Below the pieces are notes generated by a model that was not told where the DNA came from, searched no databases, and was given only the letters and a program-made list of their open reading frames with translations. Position numbers and translations under genes: made by a program. From assembly GCA_963815655.1 (NCBI GenBank), contig CAWFHK010000001.1, positions 2,046,001-2,110,000 on the forward strand: DNA of 64,000 bases. Direction: 5' to 3'. Shown here one piece after another: positions 25,318-33,424 of this stretch. The stretch is from JAWOLE01 sp963815655. Lineage in GTDB: Bacteria; Acidobacteriota; Thermoanaerobaculia; UBA5066; Gp7-AA6. Each line of letters begins with the position of its first letter. Position 1 is the first letter of the stretch.

Positions 25318-26553
25318 GTGACGCACTACGACGATCTCGAGACACGGGATCCCCGCGAGCGGGAGGAGGCTCTCTTCGCGGTGCTGCCGGCTCACCTGGA
25401 GCGGGTACGGGCGCGCTCCCCGGCGCTCGCGGCGCGCCTGGAGGGCTTCGCGAGCGCCGAGATCGGAGACCGCGGGTCGCTCGCGAGGCTCCCGGTGCTT
25501 CGCAAGCCGGAGCTGGCGGAGCGGCAGCGGCTCGAGCCGCCGTTCGGGGGATTCGCGGCGGCCGGGCCCGGCGAGGTCGCGCACGTTTTCGCCTCCCCCG
25601 GCCCGCTCTACGAGCCCGCCGGAGACGGGGACTACGCAGGCTTCGCCCGCGCCCTCTTCGCCGCCGGCTTCCGGAAAGGCGACCTCGTCTACAACGCGTT
25701 CTCGTATCACTTCACCCCTGCCGGCCTGATGGTGGACGGGGGGGCGCGCGCGCTGAAGTGCGCCGTCTTCCCCGCCGGCGCGGGACAGACGGAGCTGCAG
25801 GTCGCGGCGATCGCGGCCTTGAAGCCTCGGGGCTACGTCGGCATCCCCTCCTTCCTGAAGATCCTGATCGAGAAGGGGGAAGAGACCGGCGCCGACACGT
25901 CGAGCCTGAAGAGGGCGCTCGTCTCCGGGGAAGCACTGCCCGCGGCGATGCGCGGCTCCTTCGAGGCGCGGGGGATCGCGGCCCTCCAGTGCTACACGAC
26001 CGCCGAGCTGGGCGTCGTGGCCTACGAGTCTCCCGCGCGCGAGGGACTGGTCCTGAACGAGGGACTGATCCTGGAGATCGTGCGCCCCGGCACCGACGAT
26101 CCGGTGCCCGACGGAGAGGTCGGCGAGGTCGTCGTCACGAACCTGCTCTATGCCGAATACCCGCTCCTCCGGTTCGGCACGGGGGACCTCTCCGCGGTCC
26201 TGCCGGGCGCCTCCCCCTGCGGCCGGACCAACACCCGCATTCGCGGCTGGCTCGGCCGCGCCGACCAGAGCGCGAAGGTGCGCGGGCTGTTCATCCTTCC
26301 GAGCCTGGTCGCGGAGGTCGTGCGGCGACACCCGGAGGTGCGGCGCGCGCGCCTCGTTGTCCGTCGCGAGAACGATCGGGACGAGATGACCCTGCGGTGC
26401 GAGACCGACGCTCCCGGGAGCTCCGATCTCGCCGCCGCGCTGGTCTCCTCGATCCGCGACGTCTGCAAGCTGCGCGGCGAGGTCGAGCTCGTCGCGCCGG
26501 GCTCCCTCCCCAACGACGGGAAGGTGATCGACGACACGAGGCCGGTCCCATGA
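25318..26553 (+). CDS. PaaK-like (phenylacetate-CoA ligase family) adenylate-forming enzyme
   Basis: ANL-superfamily enzyme of 411 aa related to phenylacetate-CoA ligase, expected to activate a carboxylic acid with ATP and CoA. Supporting motifs are LVSGEALPAAMR, CYTTAELGVVAYES (A5-like), VNLLYAEYPLLRFGTGDLS-like text near residue 275-295 (TNLLYAEYPLLRFGTGDLS) and GWLGRADQSAKVRGLF. The usual phosphate loop SSGTTG is replaced by FASPGPLYEP near residues 95-104, so adenylation may be altered. Start is GTG 25318, 9 bp after the repeat array. Its stop overlaps a candidate start (ATG 26550) of the amidohydrolase. Confidence 0.82.
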   Translation: MTHYDDLETRDPREREEALFAVLPAHLERVRARSPALAARLEGFASAEIGDRGSLARLPVLRKPELAERQRLEPPFGGFAAAGPGEVAHVFASPGPLYEPAGDGDYAGFARALFAAGFRKGDLVYNAFSYHFTPAGLMVDGGARALKCAVFPAGAGQTELQVAAIAALKPRGYVGIPSFLKILIEKGEETGADTSSLKRALVSGEALPAAMRGSFEARGIAALQCYTTAELGVVAYESPAREGLVLNEGLILEIVRPGTDDPVPDGEVGEVVVTNLLYAEYPLLRFGTGDLSAVLPGASPCGRTNTRIRGWLGRADQSAKVRGLFILPSLVAEVVRRHPEVRRARLVVRRENDRDEMTLRCETDAPGSSDLAAALVSSIRDVCKLRGEVELVAPGSLPNDGKVIDDTRPVP

Positions 26554-26564
26554 AGGAGCTATCG

Positions 26565-26584
26565 TCCCGCCTCCCGCCTCCCGG
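26565..26584. repeat. Heptamer array, family H (right-type arm)
   Basis: TCCCGCC/TCCCGCC/TCCCGG between the PaaK-like gene and the amidohydrolase, complementary to the array at 25281-25309. It falls between two in-frame start candidates (26550, 26598) of the next gene. Confidence 0.7.
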
Positions 26585-26597
26585 CCCTGAAGCTGCC

Positions 26598-27410
26598 ATG
26601 ATCGTCGATTCCCACGTCCACCTGCTGCCGGAGAGGCTGGCGGCAAAGATCCGGAAATTCTTCGTGGAGCGCGGCGCTCCGCGGCTCCTCTATCCCTACG
26701 CGCCCGCCGCGGCCCGGAAGGCGCTCGTCGCGGCCGGCATCGCGCGCTGCTGGAGCCTCCCTTACGCGCACCGCGGCGGCGTCGCCTCTTCCCTCAACCG
26801 CTGGATGGCCGAGACCTACGCCGGGGACCCCTTCGTCGTGCCCGGCGCGACGGTGCATCCCGAGGACGAGGTCGCCGGTGTCGTCGCGGAGGCCGGCGGT
26901 GCGCTCGGCCTGAAGGTCTTCAAGATCCACTGCTCCGTCGGCCGCTTCCCGGCCGATGACCGGAGGCTCGATCCCCTCTGGCGCCGGGCGTCGGAAACGG
27001 GAGCGCCCGTCGTCGTCCATCCGGGAAGCGCCCACGAGGGGACCGCGACGGCGGAGGAGATGGACGCCGTCGCGGCAACGGCATCCCGCTGGCCCGACGC
27101 GAGGATCATCGTGGCCCACTTCGGCTCCCCCTCGACGGCCCGGACCCTCGAGCTCCTCTCACGGACGCGCTCCGTGCACGCCGACCTGACGCCGGTCGTC
27201 GCCGATCCGATCCTCCTCCCCCGCTCCGCGATCGCCGGGCTCGAACGCCGGATTCTCTTCGGCTCCGACACGCCGACGGTCGCCGTCCCGATCGAAGACT
27301 CGATCGCGCGCGTGCGCGCCTGGCGCCTTCCTCCCGGGGAGGAAGCCGCCGTGCTCGGAGGAAACGCCGACCGCCTGCTCGGCGAAGATCCGGGGCCCGC
27401 CGGGCCATGA
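26598..27410 (+). CDS. Amidohydrolase-family (ACMSD-like) protein
   Basis: TIM-barrel metal hydrolase or decarboxylase of the amidohydrolase-2 group, 270 aa. The N-terminal metal motif is MIVDSHVHLLPE (H6, H8). GLKVFKIHCSVGRFPADDRR, VVVHPGSAHEGT, IIVAHFGSPST and the late LFGSDTPTVAVP (Asp ligand) complete the active site. Family members act on aromatic or cyclic acids, but this one is not assigned. ATG 26598 is preferred; the in-frame ATG 26550 would add 16 residues translated from the repeat. Its stop overlaps the fadD-type gene by ATGA. Confidence 0.82.
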   Translation: MIVDSHVHLLPERLAAKIRKFFVERGAPRLLYPYAPAAARKALVAAGIARCWSLPYAHRGGVASSLNRWMAETYAGDPFVVPGATVHPEDEVAGVVAEAGGALGLKVFKIHCSVGRFPADDRRLDPLWRRASETGAPVVVHPGSAHEGTATAEEMDAVAATASRWPDARIIVAHFGSPSTARTLELLSRTRSVHADLTPVVADPILLPRSAIAGLERRILFGSDTPTVAVPIEDSIARVRAWRLPPGEEAAVLGGNADRLLGEDPGPAGP

Positions 27411-29383
27411 ACCCGAAGGCCGAAGCCGAGCGGGCGTCCGCGGCGCCGGGGCCGCTCGACACGTTCCCTCGTTTGATCCTCCATCACGCGCGGGTCCGGC
27501 CGCGTCGCCCCGCGATCCGGGAGAAGGACTTCGGGATCTGGCAGACGTGGACCTGGGAGGAAGCCGCCCGCGAGATCCGCGCCTTCGCCTGCGGCCTGGC
27601 GGCCCGCGGGTTCGCGCGCGGCGACCGCCTCGCGATCATCGGCGACAACCGTCCGCGCCTCTACTGGGCCATGGCCGCGGCGCAGTGCCTGGGAGGAGTC
27701 CCCGTCCCCCTCTACCAGGACTCGGTCGCCCAGGAGATGGTCTACCCGCTCACCCAGGCGGACGTCCGGATGGCCGTCGCCGAGGACCAGGAGCAGGTGG
27801 ACAAGCTCCTGGAGATCCGCGGCCAGTGCCCGGAGCTCGCCGAGATCGTGTACGACGACCCGCGCGGCCTGCGCCACTACGACCATTCCGTGCTCCGGGA
27901 CTACTCGGAGGTGCAGGAGCTCGGCCGCGTCTTCGACGGCGAGCGCGCGGGCTTCTTCGAGAACGAAGTCGCCCGCGGCGCGGGATCCGACGTCGCGATC
28001 ATCCTGTACACCTCGGGCACGACGGGGAGCCCCAAGGGGGTCATGCTGACGCACGACAACCTGATCATCACCGGCCGCAACGGCATCGAGCGCGAAGGGC
28101 TGAACGAGAGGGACGAGCTCCTCGCGTACCTGCCGATGGCATGGGTCGGCGACAACCTCTTCTCGTACGCGCAGTCGTGCGTGGCGGGGTTCTGCGTGAG
28201 TTGTCCCGAGTCGAGCGAGACCGTGATGAACGACCTGCGCGAGGTCGGGCCGACCTACAACTTCGCGCCCCCCCGGATCTACGAGAACATGCTCACCCAG
28301 GTCCTGATCCGCATGGAGGACGCGAGCGCCGTGAAGAGGGCGATGTTCCGCCACTTCATGGAGGTCGCGCGGCGGGCCGGCACCCGGATCCTGGATGGCC
28401 AGCCGGTGTCTTTCTCCGATCGGATCCTCTACGCCATCGGCCGGGTCCTCGTCTACGGCCCGTTGAAGAACGTCCTCGGCCTCTCGCGCATCCGCCTCGC
28501 GTACACCGCGGGCGAGGCGATCGGCCCGGACCTCTTCGGCTTCTACCGCTCCCTCGGGATCAACATCAAGCAGCTCTACGGATCGACGGAAGGCTCCGTC
28601 TTCGTCTGCGTGCAGCCCGACGGCAACGTCAAGCCGGACACGGTCGGGCCGCCCGTCAAGGACGTCGAGGTTGCGATCGCGGACAACGGCGAGGTCCTGT
28701 TCCGAGGCCCCGGCGTCTTCCACTCCTACTTCAAGAACCCGGAGGCCACCGCGGCGGCGAAGACGGCTGACGGGTGGGTCCACACGGGGGACGCCGGCTT
28801 CTTCGACGAGGACGGCCACGTCAAGATCATCGACCGCGCCAACGACGTGGGGCGGCTCTCCGGCGGCACGCTCTTCGCCCCGAAGTACCTGGAGAACAAG
28901 CTGAAGTTCTTCCCCTACATCAAGGAGGCCGTGGCGTTCGGCGACGGGCGCCCCTATGCGGCGGCCTTCGTCAACATCGACCTGGCGGCGGTCGGCGACT
29001 GGGCGGAGCGGCGCAATCTCCCCTACAGCGGCTACACGGACCTCGCGGGACAGGAACCCGTCGCCGGGCTCGTCAAGGAATGCGTCGAGAAGGTCAACCG
29101 CGATCTGGCCGCCGACGGCAGGCTCGCCGGCTCACAGATCCGGAGATTCCTCATCCTGCACAAGGAGCTCGACGCCGACGACGGAGAGTTGACGCGCACG
29201 CGAAAAGTGCGGCGCGGCTTCATCGCGGAGAGGTATGCGGAGCTGATCGAGGCGCTCTACTCGGAAAAGGAAAGCCTGATGATTGACGCGCAGGTCCGTT
29301 TCGAAGACGGCCGCGTCGGGCAGATCCGGGCCGATGTCCGCATTCACAAGACGCCGAGTTTCCCTGCCGAGCGAGAGTCTTAG
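27407..29383 (+). CDS. Long-chain acyl-CoA synthetase (AMP-forming)
   Basis: ANL-superfamily ligase of 658 aa, FadD15/FAA-like, activating fatty or related acids to CoA thioesters at the inner membrane face. Phosphate loop ILYTSGTTGSPKG (about residues 201-213), A5 YGSTEGSVF, A7/A8 GWVHTGDAGFFDEDGHVKIID and the A8 variant NDVGRLSGGTLFAPKYLENK. It keeps all key motifs, unlike the PaaK-like neighbour. It overlaps the amidohydrolase gene by 4 nt and ends the transporter-ligase run, supporting import coupled to thioesterification. Confidence 0.9.
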   Translation: MNPKAEAERASAAPGPLDTFPRLILHHARVRPRRPAIREKDFGIWQTWTWEEAAREIRAFACGLAARGFARGDRLAIIGDNRPRLYWAMAAAQCLGGVPVPLYQDSVAQEMVYPLTQADVRMAVAEDQEQVDKLLEIRGQCPELAEIVYDDPRGLRHYDHSVLRDYSEVQELGRVFDGERAGFFENEVARGAGSDVAIILYTSGTTGSPKGVMLTHDNLIITGRNGIEREGLNERDELLAYLPMAWVGDNLFSYAQSCVAGFCVSCPESSETVMNDLREVGPTYNFAPPRIYENMLTQVLIRMEDASAVKRAMFRHFMEVARRAGTRILDGQPVSFSDRILYAIGRVLVYGPLKNVLGLSRIRLAYTAGEAIGPDLFGFYRSLGINIKQLYGSTEGSVFVCVQPDGNVKPDTVGPPVKDVEVAIADNGEVLFRGPGVFHSYFKNPEATAAAKTADGWVHTGDAGFFDEDGHVKIIDRANDVGRLSGGTLFAPKYLENKLKFFPYIKEAVAFGDGRPYAAAFVNIDLAAVGDWAERRNLPYSGYTDLAGQEPVAGLVKECVEKVNRDLAADGRLAGSQIRRFLILHKELDADDGELTRTRKVRRGFIAERYAELIEALYSEKESLMIDAQVRFEDGRVGQIRADVRIHKTPSFPAERES

Positions 29384-29466
29384 GTGGTAGGTGGTAGGTG
29401 GTAGGTGGTAGGGTCTTCGGGTCGAGACAAGGAGATTCGTCCCTGACACCTGACACCTGACACCTG
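29384..29466. repeat. Heptamer arrays, family E
   Basis: GGTAGGT units (29384-29412), a 32-nt unique centre, then CTGACAC units (29445-29466). The arms are related but not perfect complements (ACCTACC versus ACCTGAC). It lies between the acyl-CoA synthetase and HIT genes on the same strand. Confidence 0.8.
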
Positions 29467-29480
29467 CGAGCGGAGCGAGC

Positions 29481-29816
29481 ATGAGTGAGTGCGTCTTCTG
29501 CAAGATCGTGGCGGGGCAGATCCCCTCCGAGAAAGTCTTCGAGAACGAGCGGATCCTGGCGTTCGAGGACATCAACCCGAAAGCGCCGACCCACATCCTC
29601 CTGATCCCGAAGAAACACGTGGAGAACTTGAACGACGGGGCGTCCGATCCGGCGCTCCTGGGAGAGATCGTCGCGCGCTCCGCGGAGATCGCGAAGGAGC
29701 TCGGGGTTCCGGACTACCGCCTCGTGACCAACACCGGGCGCGAGGCCGGCCAGGTCGTCTTCCACCTGCACTTCCACCTCCTCGCGGGAAGAAGGATGGG
29801 GTGGCCGCCCGGTTGA
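29481..29816 (+). CDS. HIT-family (Hint-type) nucleotide-binding hydrolase
   Basis: Histidine-triad protein of 111 aa. HINT proteins hydrolyse AMP-lysyl and other nucleoside phosphoramidates in the cytoplasm. The N-terminal CVFCKIVAGQIPSEKVFEN and C-terminal HLHFHLLAGRR (the HxHxHxx triad, about residues 95-105) are diagnostic. Start ATG 29481. Downstream is a 34-bp convergent gap to the SurA-like gene, with weak AGGTTTC/ACACCTT repeat-like text. Confidence 0.94.
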   Translation: MSECVFCKIVAGQIPSEKVFENERILAFEDINPKAPTHILLIPKKHVENLNDGASDPALLGEIVARSAEIAKELGVPDYRLVTNTGREAGQVVFHLHFHLLAGRRMGWPPG

Positions 29817-29850
29817 GAGACGGCGGCCAGGTTTCAGGGAACAGGCACCT

Positions 29851-30570
29851 TCACCCTGACACCTTCGGCGCCGGAGTTGGTGTCGGCTGCGGGAGCGGAG
29901 TCGAAACGAAGACGGGCGTGCGCGCGGAGGAAGTCGGCGCCGCGGCCGCGTAGATCGAGATCCTGGCCTTCTCGCGCAGCTCCTTGATCCACTTCTCGAC
30001 CTCTTCGTTGAAGACCCGCCGCTCGGACCGGGCGCGCATCTCCCCCGACACCGTCTCGAATGCCGGAACGTCCAGGCCGGCCGCCTTGCGTTCCGGCACG
30101 TAGCGCTTCTCGTACTCTTCGCGCGCCCGGTCCTCGTCGGCGAAGGCGATCGGTCGGAAACGCTCCTGGAGGTACCGCTGGATGAGGAGCTGCCGCTCGA
30201 CGGTCGCCCGGACCTCCTCGGGCGTCAGGCCGGCCGCGGCGAACTCGGCGGAGGGGTTCTTCCCTTCTTTCAAGATCCGGTCGCGGAGCTTCTTCAACGC
30301 CTCCTCGACTTCCGCCGCGTCCGGGACGGACGGGCCGAACCGCAGCGCGTCCTCGTATTGCAGGCGTTCGTCGATCAGCGCGTCGAGCACCCGGGCCCGG
30401 AACGCGCCGGGCGCCTCTCCCGCTTCCGGGTGCAGCGCGGAGACCGCCATCGCCCGCCGCAGCTCGCTCTCCGGGATCGCGACGTCGTTGACGGTCGCGG
30501 CGATCCGATCCACCGTCGCCGATCCCGCCACCAGGCCGGCCAGCAGCAGGCGCGCCAGGAGAAGCGTCAC
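29851..30570 (-). CDS. SurA N-terminal-like periplasmic chaperone
   Basis: Secreted protein of 239 aa with a short signal peptide (LLLARLLLAGLVAGSA). It then has the SurA/PpiD-type chaperone region (VDRIAATVNDVAIPESELRR, ALIDERLQYEDALRFG, LIQRYLQERFRPI). The parvulin PPIase domain normally found next is absent and the C-terminus ends in a Pro/Thr-rich tail (PLPQPTPTPAP). Likely helps fold outer-membrane proteins in the periplasm; inference. Divergent from rsmI across a repeat array. Confidence 0.75.
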   Translation of the reverse strand: MTLLLARLLLAGLVAGSATVDRIAATVNDVAIPESELRRAMAVSALHPEAGEAPGAFRARVLDALIDERLQYEDALRFGPSVPDAAEVEEALKKLRDRILKEGKNPSAEFAAAGLTPEEVRATVERQLLIQRYLQERFRPIAFADEDRAREEYEKRYVPERKAAGLDVPAFETVSGEMRARSERRVFNEEVEKWIKELREKARISIYAAAAPTSSARTPVFVSTPLPQPTPTPAPKVSG

Positions 30571-30584
30571 GGCGGCATCTTAGC

Positions 30585-30673
30585 GAATTGTGAGTGGTGA
30601 ATTGTGATTTGTGAATAAGCTCGTCGCCGATCGATTCGCGTATTCACAATTCACCATTCACCATTCACAATTG
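30585..30673. repeat. Inverted heptamer array, family F
   Basis: The left arm (30585-30617) is AATTGTG/AGTGGTG/AATTGTG/ATTTGTGAAT. The right arm (30640-30673) is TTCACAA/TTCACCA/TTCACCA/TTCACAATT. The loop is 22 nt. AT-rich, in the divergent gap before rsmI; the rsmI ATG (30679) follows 5 bp later. Confidence 0.87.
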
Positions 30674-30678
30674 CCTCG

Positions 30679-31536
30679 ATGACTGCCCGAACCGGACAGC
30701 TCCTCGTCGTCGGGACGCCCATCGGGAACCTCGACGACCTCTCTCCGCGCGCGCTCCAGGCGCTGTCGGAGGCGGACGCGATCCTCTGCGAGGACACGCG
30801 CGTCACGGGCAAGCTCGCCGCCCGCTACGGCCTCCGCGGAACGCGCTTGTCCTGCCCCGCTCCCCGCGAGAAGACGCGGATCGGGCAGCTCCTCCGGAGG
30901 CTCGCGCTGGGAGAGACCGTCGCTCTCGTCACCGATGCCGGCATGCCGGGGCTCTCCGATCCCGGGGAGCACCTGGTCGAGGCGGCCGCCCGGGCCGGCT
31001 TCGCCGTGCGGGTCGTTCCGGGTCCCTCGGCCTCCGCGGCCGCTCTCGCGATCTCGGGAATCCCGGCGGTGCCTCACCTCTTCCTCGGTTTCCTCCCCGC
31101 GCGTCCGGGGGAGCGGCGGCGATTCCTGGAAGACGTGAAGCCGCGCACGGAGACCCTCGTCTGGTTCGAAGCGCCCCACCGCCTCCTCGATTCCCTGGAG
31201 GACGCCGCGCGGATCCTCGGTTCCCGGCGGGCCTGCGTGGCCCGCGAGCTGACGAAGGTCCACGAGGAGGCGGTCCGCGGCGCGCTCCCGGAGCTGGCCG
31301 CCGGCTTCCGCTCGCGGGGGGAAGGCCGGGGGGAAATCACGGTCGTCGTCGAGGGGAACCGCGAGGGCCCGCCCGCGATGTCGGAGGACGAGACGGATCG
31401 CCGGATCCGGGCCGGACTCGCCGCCGGGGAGGAGAAGCGGGCGATCGCGCGGGAGCTCGCCGCGGAGACGGGACGGCCGGCGAGGGAAATCTACGCGCGC
31501 GCCGTCGCGATCGCCGGCGAAGGCAAGCCGGCGTGA
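30679..31536 (+). CDS. rsmI: 16S rRNA 2'-O-ribose C1402 methyltransferase
   Basis: SAM-dependent methyltransferase of the tetrapyrrole-methylase fold modifying C1402 in the 30S decoding centre. 285 aa, standard length. Diagnostic motifs are LLVVGTPIGNLDDLSPRA, CEDTRVTGKL, LVTDAGMPGLSDPG and VVPGPSA. The stop overlaps the ABC ATPase start by GTGA. The ribosome-binding region lies inside or right after repeat family F, so translation initiation may be affected by that hairpin. Confidence 0.93.
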   Translation: MTARTGQLLVVGTPIGNLDDLSPRALQALSEADAILCEDTRVTGKLAARYGLRGTRLSCPAPREKTRIGQLLRRLALGETVALVTDAGMPGLSDPGEHLVEAAARAGFAVRVVPGPSASAAALAISGIPAVPHLFLGFLPARPGERRRFLEDVKPRTETLVWFEAPHRLLDSLEDAARILGSRRACVARELTKVHEEAVRGALPELAAGFRSRGEGRGEITVVVEGNREGPPAMSEDETDRRIRAGLAAGEEKRAIARELAAETGRPAREIYARAVAIAGEGKPA

Positions 31537-32528
31537 CCGGGCCGGCCGTCTCCGTCTCGGGACTGACGAAGGTGTTCCGGACCTACCGGCGCGAGGAGGG
31601 GCTGGCGGCGGCGCTGAAGTCCCTCGTGCGCCGGCGCGCGACCGAGACCGCCGCCGTCTCGGACATCACCTTCTCCATCGAGCCCGGCGAGATGGTCGGA
31701 TACATCGGCGCCAACGGCGCCGGCAAGTCCACCACGATCAAGATGCTGACGGGCATCCTGACGCCGACGTCCGGAGAGATCCAATGCAACGGCTTCGTTC
31801 CGGCCGCGGAGCGCACGCGCTACGTGGCCACGATCGGCGTCGTCTTCGGCCAGCGCACCCAGCTCTGGTGGGACATCGCGGTCGTCGAGTCCTTCAAGCT
31901 GCTGAAGGAGATCTACGGGATCACCGACGCCGACTACGCCGCGCGGATGGAGCTCTTCGACAAGGTCCTCGGCATCGCGGCCTACCTGCATCAGCCCGTT
32001 CGGAAGCTCTCGCTCGGCGAGCGGATGCGTTGCGATCTCGCGGCCTCCCTCCTCCACCGCCCTCCCCTCCTCTTCCTGGACGAGCCGACGATCGGCCTGG
32101 ACATCGTGGCCAAGGCGAGCGTGCGGGAGTTCCTGCAGGAGATCAACCGGCGGGAGGGGACGACCGTTCTCCTGACGACTCACGACCTCTCCGACATCGA
32201 GACCCTCTGTCGGCGCGTCCTCGTGATCGACCACGGGAAGCTGCTGTTCGACGGCGCCCTGTCGCAGCTGCGCGACCGGATCCTCCCGGTGACTTCGATC
32301 GTCTTCGACGTCAAAACGGCGCCCGCCGCGGAGCAGCTCGTCTGGAACAATCTCGAGATCCGCGAGATCGCCTCGCACCGTTACCGCGTGGACATCGACC
32401 GCCGCGCGCTCTCCCCGGCGACCGCGGTCAAGGAGATCGTGAACCGCTTCGACGTCGCCGATCTCTCGATCGAGGAGCCGCAGATCGAGGAGGTCGTCAA
32501 GCGCATTTACCGCGAGGGGATCGCCTGA
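31533..32528 (+). CDS. ABC-2 exporter ATP-binding protein
   Basis: ATPase of 331 aa for a two-permease ABC-2 exporter. Walker A GANGAGKSTT, signature LSLGERMRCDLAASLL, Walker B LLFLDEPTIGLD, H-loop LLTTHDLSD. An extra C-terminal domain (about 240-331) is typical of the NatA/YxlF-like group that couples to DUF990 permeases. Starts with a GTG overlapping rsmI; two permease genes follow. Substrate is unknown. Confidence 0.88.
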   Translation: MTGPAVSVSGLTKVFRTYRREEGLAAALKSLVRRRATETAAVSDITFSIEPGEMVGYIGANGAGKSTTIKMLTGILTPTSGEIQCNGFVPAAERTRYVATIGVVFGQRTQLWWDIAVVESFKLLKEIYGITDADYAARMELFDKVLGIAAYLHQPVRKLSLGERMRCDLAASLLHRPPLLFLDEPTIGLDIVAKASVREFLQEINRREGTTVLLTTHDLSDIETLCRRVLVIDHGKLLFDGALSQLRDRILPVTSIVFDVKTAPAAEQLVWNNLEIREIASHRYRVDIDRRALSPATAVKEIVNRFDVADLSIEEPQIEEVVKRIYREGIA

Positions 32529-32537
32529 GGGCCGGCC

Positions 32538-33419
32538 ATGTCCAAAGTCCAAGGTCCAAAGTCCAAAGGAGCGCCGCTTTCTGGCCCCCTTGGACCTTTG
32601 ACCTTGGACCTTGGACCCGTTTCGGTGTGGCGCGCGGCGGTGCCGTTCGCGCGGATCGGCTTCCTGAACATGCTGGCCTACCGGGCGCGGTACTACGTCG
32701 GCGTGCTGACCTACCTCTTCAACGTCGCCGTGTACTACTTCATCTGGCGGGCCGTCTTCAGCCACTCGGCGGCGGTCGTGGGCCTCTCGCTTCCCGAGAT
32801 GATCACCTACGTCGCCGTGGGGTGGACGATCCGCTCCTTCTACTTCAACGAGATCGACCGCGATCTCGCGGCGCAGGTGCAGGAGGGGCGGCTGGCGATG
32901 AACCTGATCCGGCCGGTGAACTTCCAGACCGTGATGATCGCCGACGCGGCCGGCCAGTCCGCCTTCCGCGCGGTCCTCTTCACTCTGCCGATCGGAATCG
33001 TGATCGGCCTCGTGTTTCCCGTCCGGCCTCCCGCCTCGCTGCCGGCGGCGGCGCTCTTCCTCGTCTCGGCCGCGCTCTCCTTCTTCCTCGTGGCGGCGAT
33101 CAACTTCCTCGTCGGCCTGATCGCCATCCGGACGAAGTCGATCCTCGGGATCCTCCGGGCCAAGTACCTGATCCTGGAGCTCCTCTCCGGCCTGCTCATC
33201 CCGACCACTCTCTTTCCCGAGCCGTTCCGGTCCGCCCTGTTCGCGTCCCCCTTCCCACACATCAACTACACGCCCGCCGCCCTCTACCTGGGGAAGCTCG
33301 ACGGGGCGGCGGCGGCCCGGATGCTCGCCCTGCAGGCCGCCTGGACCGTGGCGCTCCTCGCCGCGGGGCAGTTCGCGTGGAGACGCTCACGGGCGCGGAT
33401 CACGATCCAGGGAGGCTAG
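32538..33419 (+). CDS. ABC-2 exporter permease (first)
   Basis: Inner-membrane permease with about six TM helices, DUF990/ABC2_membrane-6-like. The open frame begins at ATG 32538, but its first 29 codons are the translation of repeat array B copy 2. Family-like sequence starts at VWRAAVPFARIGFLNMLAYR, where GTG 32625 is an alternative start. Either the repeat is translated as an N-terminal tail or the start has moved downstream. The second permease gene begins 6 bp after its stop. Confidence 0.82.
   Translation: MSKVQGPKSKGAPLSGPLGPLTLDLGPVSVWRAAVPFARIGFLNMLAYRARYYVGVLTYLFNVAVYYFIWRAVFSHSAAVVGLSLPEMITYVAVGWTIRSFYFNEIDRDLAAQVQEGRLAMNLIRPVNFQTVMIADAAGQSAFRAVLFTLPIGIVIGLVFPVRPPASLPAAALFLVSAALSFFLVAAINFLVGLIAIRTKSILGILRAKYLILELLSGLLIPTTLFPEPFRSALFASPFPHINYTPAALYLGKLDGAAAARMLALQAAWTVALLAAGQFAWRRSRARITIQGG
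32540..32618. repeat. Inverted heptamer array, family B (copy 2), overlapping a gene start
   Basis: The left arm (32540-32569) has TCCAAAG/TCCAAGG/TCCAAAG/TCCAAAGG and the right arm (32587-32618) has CTTGGAC/CTTTGAC/CTTGGAC/CTTGGAC. The loop is 17 nt. The whole array is in frame with the following permease open frame and has no stop. Confidence 0.87.
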
Positions 33420-33424
33420 AAGAC

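Noticed and set aside
25758..27410. A 550-codon frame joining PaaK region to the amidohydrolase
   Set aside because: The first half is a shadow of the PaaK-like gene; the conserved amidohydrolase start motif begins at 26598.
20163..29383. Classic amino-acid transporter operon
   Set aside because: The linked CoA ligases and the atypical binding protein make leucine-type amino acids a poor guess, though they are not excluded.
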